A DNA stretch of 64,000 bases from assembly GCF_002563655.1 (NCBI RefSeq), contig NZ_PDIY01000001.1, positions 1,483,501 to 1,547,500 on the forward strand, read 5' to 3'. The position numbers were made by a program, and so were the translations under genes. Each line of letters starts with the position of its first letter. Within the stretch, counting starts at the first letter, position 1. Below the pieces are notes generated by a model that did not search any database, had not been told where the DNA came from, and saw only the letters and a program-made list of their open reading frames with translations. Origin of the DNA: Bacillus sp. es.034. GTDB taxonomy: Bacteria > Bacillota > Bacilli > Bacillales > Bacillaceae_B. Below, one piece after another: positions 57,961 to 64,000 of the stretch.

Positions 57961-59344
57961 ACGTGTTTTCATTGGCGGATGGATAGAATTTATTTTCGAT
58001 TTTCTTATACTCTTCAAGTTTTTTGGTGAACCGTGCCAGCTTATGGACTTCTTGCAGGAGGAAGGTCTTATCCAATTCATAGATGACTTCTCTTTCTATA
58101 TGATCAATCGTATTGCAGGCGAAATCCCAAAGATCTTTATGTTTGGATGGTTGAATGGATTCTGCAATAAGGGCGAGTGCCCGCACAATGTCCGTGATAA
58201 CAAGATGATTGTCTTTTGCATAGTGTCGGATATAACCAAACCCCCGATACAGGTAATAATCAAACGGTTCGGATTGAAGAATGACCCGGATTCTTCCTTC
58301 TTCATCGATTAGATAAGGGGTGAAGGATAAGTGATCCTCTATTGTCAGCATGAGGTCTGCCATCTGATCGATGGTATTAGACGCCGTTTTAGGGTCATCA
58401 TTCCCGAGTGATTTGATGGCAACTTCGGCCAGCTTGTGAATCCCCATCTGCAAGTCTTGGATTTCAGTTTCTTTATGCCCCATTTCAATGAAGTCGAGGT
58501 AGAAATTTGTTGAAATATCCTTTGTGTCGGGTCCCCATATGCTCACGATTTCATTGCCGGCCAAAACGTAGTCCCCGACTTTGTAATGAAGTTGAATGAC
58601 GAGGTTCTCAGTCTTTGCACGTTGAATCATTCCTTGAAAATCGATTAATTGGATATAGCCCGATCCCCTGGAACTCACGTGAATGATATTCTGTTTATAC
58701 TGATCCATCGTATCGCCATGTTCTGTCGTACGATGGGTCTCCAAATCTTTTTTTAGCGTCTGGTTGATCATCACTTCAGAAACCTGTTTCATATTGTACG
58801 TGATATTATGGACCTGCATCCACGTTGACGCATGATTAATGAAGAATATGAATGTGAGGGCTGACAGGAACGCCAGTACGATCGTCATGACCGGGGCAGC
58901 AACAAACATTTCCTTCTTTGAATTTCCGATAAAAAGGAAAAGGAGGAGCACATAAACGAAACTGCCATTGAAAATGCCAAGGGCGTGCTGCGTTTGTTTA
59001 TCCGAAATGAAATCCAACAGCATCCTTGGTGAAAACTGCCCGCTGAACATCGTCAGAACGACGAGCAAAGAGTTAAGTGTAAAAGCACTGAGTGTCAGGA
59101 TGCCTCCAATGAGCGTGCTGACCAGTATGCGGGTGACCGAAGCATCCATGCTTAATAGATCAAACGTATACTGTGACACTTCCAGATAGAGATCTAAATA
59201 GAGGGTAATGGCGACCATGAGCAAGGACAGGCATATGTAAATAAAGGGCATATACCAAATGGTGAGCCTGATTTCATGCATGCGCTGCCGTTTTGACATG
59301 AGCAAATATTTTTGAATGGATAAAGGGAGGATCTTTTTCAACAT
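57959..59344 (-). CDS. DUF2254 family membrane protein
   Basis: 461 residues from the MLKKILPLSIQKYL start (AAAGGACAGG upstream); the frame opens 36 codons earlier without an SD. Four TM helices in the first 200 residues (IWYMPFIYICLSLLMVAITL region, SALTFIFFINHAS) then a soluble C-terminal domain (VIQLHYKVGDYVLAGNEI, GFGYIRHYAKDN). Matches DUF2254 (PF10011-type) predicted membrane proteins of unknown role. Stand-alone. Confidence 0.8.
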   Translation of the reverse strand: MLKKILPLSIQKYLLMSKRQRMHEIRLTIWYMPFIYICLSLLMVAITLYLDLYLEVSQYTFDLLSMDASVTRILVSTLIGGILTLSAFTLNSLLVVLTMFSGQFSPRMLLDFISDKQTQHALGIFNGSFVYVLLLFLFIGNSKKEMFVAAPVMTIVLAFLSALTFIFFINHASTWMQVHNITYNMKQVSEVMINQTLKKDLETHRTTEHGDTMDQYKQNIIHVSSRGSGYIQLIDFQGMIQRAKTENLVIQLHYKVGDYVLAGNEIVSIWGPDTKDISTNFYLDFIEMGHKETEIQDLQMGIHKLAEVAIKSLGNDDPKTASNTIDQMADLMLTIEDHLSFTPYLIDEEGRIRVILQSEPFDYYLYRGFGYIRHYAKDNHLVITDIVRALALIAESIQPSKHKDLWDFACNTIDHIEREVIYELDKTFLLQEVHKLARFTKKLEEYKKIENKFYPSANENT

Positions 59345-59590
59345 GTTCGAACCTGTCCTTTCTAGTAAATGGATATGGGTTAGTTTTCCCTCTCTATCAC
59401 GGTTAAAACTCCCTTTATTCAAAAAGAGTGATAGAAAAGGGATATTCTGCACTAAACCTATCGGAAAAAAACTTTCCCACCACAGTAAAAAGAATTTTTA
59501 AAAAATAACAAAAATTCTATTGACGAAGGGGAAGATCCCCTATATAATCCAATTCATACTCAAAATATCAAGTGAAAACATAACGTTATA

Positions 59591-59704
59591 TCTCTTATCA
59601 AGAGCGGCGGAGGGATAGGCCCGATGAAGCCCGGCAACCTGCAGGATCAGTCTGTAAAGGTGCCAATTCCTACAGATTCCATGTGGATCTGGAAGATAAG
59701 GGGA
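59591..59704 (+). ncRNA. SAM-I (S-box) riboswitch
   Basis: Contains the S-box core: CTTATCAAGAG, GGAGGGATAGGCCC, GATGAAGCCCGGCAACC, AAGGTGCCAATTCC and the closing GATAAG, followed by a rho-independent terminator. SAM binding should stop transcription into hom and the aspartokinase gene. The preceding 59345-59590 stretch holds the promoter region, and no other feature is clear. Confidence 0.95.
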
Positions 59705-59718
59705 GGAGCATGATCAAT

Positions 59719-59752
59719 TAGCCCTCTTCTTACAAGAAGAGGGCTTTTCTGC
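59719..59752 (+). terminator. S-box terminator
   Basis: AGCCCTCTTCTT-AC-AAGAAGAGGGCT then TTTTCT; the regulated terminator of the riboswitch. Confidence 0.9.
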
Positions 59753-59826
59753 ATACCCTCTTTCTTTCCACCACGCCTTCAGACAGGAATCGTACGTGCA
59801 GGTCAAACCGGAAAAAAGGGGGCTGA

Positions 59827-61077
59827 ATGATGTCAGCGATAAATGTGGCGCTTCTGGGCTTCGGAACAGTTGGTCAAGGGGTCTATGAAGCCATTGATAC
59901 TCATCAGGAAAGATTGAAAGAAGTACTAGGTAAAGAGGTGAAAATAAGGGCAATCCTCATCAAGGATCCCTCTAAGCAAAGGGGAATCGATCCGGCGATC
60001 AGGGTTACGACGGATTATAAAGACATTCTCGACATACCTGACCTTCATGTGATCTTTGAAGCGATAGTAGGGGAAGAACCAACTTATACGTATGTAACAC
60101 AAGCAATCGAAAAGGGGATTCATGTCATAACGGCCAATAAAGCCATGTTTGCAAAATACGGCCCCGAGCTTCTGAAGAAAGCTTCAAATAAAGGGGTGTC
60201 ACTTGGTTTCGAAGCGACCACGGCGGGAGGTGTCCCGGTCATCGGCACCATCCGTCAGCTCCTGAAGGTAAATGAAATCAGAAGCATTCAAGGAATATTG
60301 AATGGGACATCCAACTTTATTCTATCCCAAATGAGGAAAAAGGGGCTTTCCTTTGAAACTGCTCTAAAGCAGGCTCAGGAGAAGGGATATGCCGAGGCGG
60401 ATCCGACGAGCGACATAGAGGGATATGATGCCTTTTATAAGCTTCTGATCTTAAGTCAGACCGCCTTTGGCAGGCAGCCGGACTGGAAGGATATCCGGCG
60501 GAAAGGAATCACACACTTGACGGCTGAATGGCTGCAGGCGGCCGAGTCCTTCAGGTTGCGGTTCAAGCATGTGGGTTCACTGGAACGGGACGGATTCAAT
60601 CGCATCAACGGGGGAGTGGAACCAATCCTTGTCCACGACACCCATCCTTTTTACGGGGTGGAGGATGTGGAAAACGCGATTTCACTGAAAGGGAGTCTTG
60701 TAGGGAGGATTACACTGCTGGGTCCCGGAGCCGGGAAATTTCCGACGGGAAGTGCCATGGTGGAGGATTTTCTCTCCCTGATAGAGGGGAAATACACCGT
60801 TGCTCCCGAAAAGACGGTGACGAGCGAAGATCCCCAAGAAGAAAGCATGGGGCAATGGGTACTGCGGTTCAAGGAAAAAGAGGAGTATCAAAGCTGGATG
60901 ACACCGTTCACCTTAAAGGACCGGATTCAGCTTGGAAATGACCTTTACGTCTTTGTCGAAGGAAGACAAGAAGAACTGGATTCCCTTCTTCAATCACATG
61001 AACATATTCAAGCTGTATCGATTCTAAATGAAATTCCTCTTGAAAACGAAGTGAAGGAAGGCATGGCTGTTTCATGA
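59827..61077 (+). CDS. hom: Homoserine dehydrogenase
   Basis: Reduces aspartate semialdehyde to homoserine, the branch leading to methionine and threonine. 416 residues; NAD(P)-binding GFGTVGQGVYEAI, catalytic region GTSNFILSQM, QEKGYAEADPTSDIEGYDA. The second ATG (59830) fits the SD slightly better. The C-terminal 80 residues look like a reduced ACT-type domain. S-box control upstream points to a methionine-dedicated copy; no thrB/thrC follows. Confidence 0.94.
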   Translation: MMSAINVALLGFGTVGQGVYEAIDTHQERLKEVLGKEVKIRAILIKDPSKQRGIDPAIRVTTDYKDILDIPDLHVIFEAIVGEEPTYTYVTQAIEKGIHVITANKAMFAKYGPELLKKASNKGVSLGFEATTAGGVPVIGTIRQLLKVNEIRSIQGILNGTSNFILSQMRKKGLSFETALKQAQEKGYAEADPTSDIEGYDAFYKLLILSQTAFGRQPDWKDIRRKGITHLTAEWLQAAESFRLRFKHVGSLERDGFNRINGGVEPILVHDTHPFYGVEDVENAISLKGSLVGRITLLGPGAGKFPTGSAMVEDFLSLIEGKYTVAPEKTVTSEDPQEESMGQWVLRFKEKEEYQSWMTPFTLKDRIQLGNDLYVFVEGRQEELDSLLQSHEHIQAVSILNEIPLENEVKEGMAVS

Positions 61078-61127
61078 CGTCATCATTGAAAGCAGAAAAT
61101 AGATCTGATAGAAAGTAGGGGGATCAC

Positions 61128-62324
61128 TTGGGTATCATTGTTCAGAAATTTGGTGGAACCTCTGTAGGTTCTGCGGATCGCATGAAGCGGGTGGCCGGTC
61201 AAATCGTGAAGGAAAAGGAAAAGGGAAATGATGTCGTGGTGGTCGTATCGGCGATGGCCAATACGACGGACACCCTTGTGAAACTGGCAGGGGAACTTTC
61301 TGATTATCCCGGTAAAAGAGAGATGGATATGCTCCTCGCGACAGGGGAGCAGGTCACGATTTCCCTTCTGACCATGGCTCTTCATCATAGAGGGATGAAG
61401 GCCGTGTCCCTGACAGGTCGGCAGGCGGGGATCCGGACCGATGCAGTGTTCGGCAATGCAAAGATCACTTCCATCGATACGGGAAGGATAAAAGAGGAGT
61501 TATCCGCCGGGCGAATCGTTGTGGTGGCCGGATTTCAAGGGGTCACCGAAGAGGGGGAGCTCACCACTTTAGGCAGGGGTGGATCGGATACGTCCGCTGC
61601 TGCACTGGCATCAGCCCTGAATGCGGATCGATGCGACATTTATACGGATGTGGACGGGGTGTATACCTCCGATCCGAGAGTGGTCCCCCGGGCTGCCAAG
61701 ATCGATGGCCTGTCCTATACTGACATGCTCCGGTTTGCCATGATGGGAGCGAATGTCCTCCATCCGAGAGCGATTAAACACGCCAAGGAACATGGAGTCC
61801 CTATGATCGTCCGTTCCAGTTTAAAAGAGGGACGGGGAACCGTGATCAGCGGGAAAGTCCAAAGAAATGATGCCATCGTGGGAGTAGCCCTACAGGAAGA
61901 AATCTCCCTCCTTACGATCCATGGCTGTGATGGAGGGGAATCCTTGATCCTTTATGATCTTGATTCCCACCATATCGAAACAGAAAGAATCAGGCACCGT
62001 CAAGGTCTTGTCCTCATCATCAAAGATCAGGATGTTCCCCTGGTGAAAAAGATCGTCAGGAAATATAACCAGGCTTACTCCCATTTTGACATAAGGGAAG
62101 ATGTATCGAAGGTATGTGTGATTGGAAGCATCCAGTCTTCTGGTGAAGTAAAAGAAAAGGTCACGAATGTCTTTCATGATTACCACATAGGGAAGGTGTC
62201 CGTATGGGAATCGTCAGTGGGCTTAAGCGCCATTGTCGATCGCACAGATGTTGAAAAGGCCGCCAGAATCCTTCATATGCACTTCGGGTTGGATTATATC
62301 GAATCCAAAAGGGCGATTTTATAA
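61128..62324 (+). CDS. Aspartate kinase
   Basis: Phosphorylates aspartate, the first step to lysine, methionine and threonine. TTG start after TAGGGGGA; 398 residues. VQKFGGTSVGS at the N-terminus, GRGGSDTSAAALA, TDVDGVYTSDPR, then two C-terminal ACT domains (from about 255) for allosteric control. 50 nt after hom and under the same S-box, so both steps respond to SAM. Which Bacillus aspartokinase it corresponds to (DapG, LysC or ThrD type) cannot be fixed; its length fits DapG/LysC alpha. Confidence 0.92.
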   Translation: MGIIVQKFGGTSVGSADRMKRVAGQIVKEKEKGNDVVVVVSAMANTTDTLVKLAGELSDYPGKREMDMLLATGEQVTISLLTMALHHRGMKAVSLTGRQAGIRTDAVFGNAKITSIDTGRIKEELSAGRIVVVAGFQGVTEEGELTTLGRGGSDTSAAALASALNADRCDIYTDVDGVYTSDPRVVPRAAKIDGLSYTDMLRFAMMGANVLHPRAIKHAKEHGVPMIVRSSLKEGRGTVISGKVQRNDAIVGVALQEEISLLTIHGCDGGESLILYDLDSHHIETERIRHRQGLVLIIKDQDVPLVKKIVRKYNQAYSHFDIREDVSKVCVIGSIQSSGEVKEKVTNVFHDYHIGKVSVWESSVGLSAIVDRTDVEKAARILHMHFGLDYIESKRAIL

Positions 62325-62361
62325 AAGAAAGAAGTGTATGGTCCATACACTTCTTTCTTTA
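62324..62361. terminator. Terminator between the aspartokinase and L,D-transpeptidase genes
   Basis: AAAGAAGTGTATGG/CCATACACTTCTTT stem flanked by A- and T-rich ends; probably bidirectional. Confidence 0.85.
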
Positions 62362-62853
62362 TGGAGTGATGGATACGGGAGTCCCGATTGGTACGATGCT
62401 TGAGAGCTCTTCCACGTCTTTGTTGTACATCCGGATGCATCCTTTGGACACGGCATTTCCTATGGAGGCGGGGTTATTCGTTCCGTGGATCCCATAGCTT
62501 TCTTTGGATAAACTCATCCACATCGTGCCAAAGGGTCCCCCGGGATTCGGAGCTTTATTGATGATGATGAAATCCCCGATGGGCGTTTCGAAAAGGACCC
62601 TTCCGACAGCGATGGGATACTGTTTCATCTGAACACCATCCTTGAATAGTCGGAGGATACGGTTGTTAACAGAGACTTCTATACTGTAAGGATTGCCGGT
62701 CGTATCGGGGATACCGGGAATGGTGATCGTCTGTCCGGGATAAAGTTGATCCGGATTAATACCCGGATTAGCAGTAATGATGGCAGAAAGGGGAGTCCTG
62801 TAATCCCTTGATATCTGGCCAAGCGTTTCTCCTGTTTTTACTGTATGAATCAA
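62359..62853 (-). CDS. LysM L,D-transpeptidase (YkuD-like)
   Basis: 164 residues, TTG start with AGGAGGTGA upstream. LysM domain about 2-47 ([16 protein letters not shown]), then the YkuD domain with His in YGIHGTNNP and the catalytic Cys in VSKGCIRM. B. subtilis YkuD has the same length and layout and is made in sporulating cells. It cross-links peptidoglycan with L,D bonds. It lies beside a coat-protein gene on the same strand, consistent with a spore role. Confidence 0.93.
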   Translation of the reverse strand: MIHTVKTGETLGQISRDYRTPLSAIITANPGINPDQLYPGQTITIPGIPDTTGNPYSIEVSVNNRILRLFKDGVQMKQYPIAVGRVLFETPIGDFIIINKAPNPGGPFGTMWMSLSKESYGIHGTNNPASIGNAVSKGCIRMYNKDVEELSSIVPIGTPVSITP

Positions 62854-62919
62854 CAGGGGTCACCTCCTGTTTCTTTTTCACTTCATTCTATGTGCAGGCA
62901 AGGAAATCAGTGAGAAACA

Positions 62920-62952
62920 AAAAAACGCCTGCATGTTGATGCAGACGCTTTG
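62920..62952 (-). terminator. Terminator of the CotF-family gene
   Basis: Reading on the minus strand: GCGTCTGCAT-CAAC-ATGCAGGCGT followed by T6. Confidence 0.8.
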
Positions 62953-62958
62953 TGGACG

Positions 62959-63591
62959 TTATTGGGGCAGATTCTGCTGTGGGACTTGAGTATAGCTTTG
63001 AAGCATCAAGGTCATATCCTGATCATTCAGTTGAGGGACCTGATAATACCCATGTTTGTTTTGATAAAGATAGATTTCATAACTCATTTCAATAAAGTTC
63101 GGTACACTGTCCGCAACGACACGGCGCAGCACGGGATTGGTCATCTCGAGAGCCGTCATGGCAAGGAGAGTGGCCAGTGATTTCGTTTGTCCGAGCATAT
63201 AGGCAGATAATCCTTTATCTGAAAGTTCCTGAACAGACTGATTTGGTTTTTTCGGTGCTCCAGGTTTAATGCCATAGGTGCTCGTATGATTCTGATTCAT
63301 TTTGTACTGTTGTGTCGGGACTTGTGGATCGTGTCCAGTCGAAAAACTTCCGACAATCGTATTATACATCGTTGTGACAAAGGCAGTCTGACGTTTAACA
63401 ATGTCTTTTAACTCTGGATCCTGTATGTGTTGATCGTACATTTGATACTGATCGAGCATGCTGATAATACCTGCGATTACTTCGTGGGCGTCAAACAACT
63501 CATGTCCACCATGGTTCTTATTTTGAGCATTCATCATATTAGGCGGCATGCCCGTACCAGGCGTCATATTCGGTTGCTGTTGATTTTGCAT
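62959..63591 (-). CDS. CotF-family spore coat protein
   Basis: 210 residues, SD AGGAGG. A Met/Asn/Gln-rich N-terminus (MQNQQQPNMTPG), then the ferritin-like CotF helical domain in two parts (ELFDAHEVIAGIISMLDQY, LATLLAMTALEMTNPVLRR), ending with a Tyr/Gln-rich tail typical of coat proteins. Assembled in the spore coat. Presumably expressed in the mother cell. Confidence 0.85.
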   Translation of the reverse strand: MQNQQQPNMTPGTGMPPNMMNAQNKNHGGHELFDAHEVIAGIISMLDQYQMYDQHIQDPELKDIVKRQTAFVTTMYNTIVGSFSTGHDPQVPTQQYKMNQNHTSTYGIKPGAPKKPNQSVQELSDKGLSAYMLGQTKSLATLLAMTALEMTNPVLRRVVADSVPNFIEMSYEIYLYQNKHGYYQVPQLNDQDMTLMLQSYTQVPQQNLPQ

Positions 63592-63726
63592 ATTAATCCT
63601 CCTATAGATTGAATAGTATCGTTGTTAGAGTAACCTCATACAAGACATTTATTCTAAGAAAAGGTGTTAATACTTAAGAACTTGTCCGAATACAATGGAA
63701 GGAAGTCCATTCGAAGGTGGTCGAAC

Positions 63727-64000
63727 ATGAGTATCTTTATAAGCTATATTGTCTTGGGTTTATCCCTGTCAGCACCGATGGGTCCCATCAATGCAGCTCA
63801 GTTGGACAAGGGGATCCGTTTCGGGTTTTTCCATGCCTGGCTTGTCGGGGTCGGGGGAATGGTTGCAGACGGGATCTTTATGCTCCTGATCTATTTCGGA
63901 ATCGCACAATTCATCGACGTCCCGATCATCAAACTTTTTTTGTGGATCTTTGGATTATTTATTCTGACGTATACGGGAATTGAAAGTCTTTTAAAGTCCG
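63727..64000 (+). CDS. LysE-family amino acid exporter (3' truncated by the window edge)
   Basis: ATG 63727 follows AAGGTGG with 7-nt spacing. The frame is open to the window end (91 codons). MSIFISYIVLGLSLSAPMGP with the LysE/RhtB hallmark APMGPINA, followed by TM segments WLVGVGGMVADGIFMLLIYF and FLWIFGLFILTYTG. Exports amino acids or analogues in this family; substrate unknown. Confidence 0.85.
   Translation, partial: MSIFISYIVLGLSLSAPMGPINAAQLDKGIRFGFFHAWLVGVGGMVADGIFMLLIYFGIAQFIDVPIIKLFLWIFGLFILTYTGIESLLKS

Noticed and set aside
63717..63983. 88-codon frame at the right edge
   Set aside because: It is out of frame with the LysE-type gene at 63727, which has the SD and the APMGP motif.

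Overview
This window is a low-GC Gram-positive chromosome from a spore-forming Bacillaceae member. The gene set resembles Bacillus or Rossellomorea: CggR-controlled glycolytic operon, sigL, clpP with a CtsR box, qoxABCD, SleB and GerA-type germination genes, a CotF coat protein, sipW/TasA-type matrix genes and an S-box riboswitch. The genus is an inference from gene content.

Layout. 0-5.2 kb: a 5'-truncated glycoside-hydrolase-like gene, a CheY-like response regulator and a hybrid sensor kinase. 5.3-10.5 kb: clpP (minus strand), tRNA-Arg(CCG), a DEDDh exonuclease, sigL and a glutaredoxin-like gene. 9.4-16.6 kb: the glycolytic operon cggR-gapA-pgk-tpiA-gpmI-eno with a clear CggR operator. 16.7-21.5 kb: secG, est, rnr, smpB and ssrA (tmRNA); est is preceded by a duplicated 70-nt palindrome-bearing block. 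21.6-30 kb: copper handling (Csp-type storage protein, copY-copZ-copA with two cop boxes) followed by the copper-containing quinol oxidase operon qoxABCD. 30-32.4 kb: a VOC protein, a small haem-copper-oxidase-like membrane protein and aspA.

32.4-57.9 kb is accessory. It holds two paralogous HTH/TPR receptors resembling AimR-type (RRNPPA) peptide receptors (A1, A2), two HTH/TPR regulators of a second type (B1, B2), and two cell-surface subtilases of about 1,390 residues with cohesin-like and dockerin domains. A detached C-terminal tail of a subtilase lies behind aspA. The region continues with a GerA/GerB/GerC germination operon whose gerB gene is split by an IS91-type element, then sleB, sipW, a TasA/CalY-type matrix protein and a free-standing subtilase-propeptide (I9) lipoprotein.

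The most interesting observation is one 38-nt inverted repeat, ATTTGAT-N24-ATCAAAT, found in front of exactly three genes: A1, subtilase 1 and A2. In each copy a -35-like TTGATG overlaps the left arm, and a -10-like hexamer abuts the right arm 17 bp further on. This is the long-spacer operator geometry known for AimR, and it suggests a chromosomal receptor/protease regulon that senses peptides or processed protein. The propeptide lipoprotein could act as a surface inhibitor or chaperone for the same proteases.

57.9-64 kb returns to core functions: a DUF2254 membrane protein, a SAM (S-box) riboswitch before hom and an aspartokinase gene, an L,D-transpeptidase, a CotF-family coat protein and the start of a LysE-family transporter. 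No CRISPR array, rRNA operon or prophage is visible.
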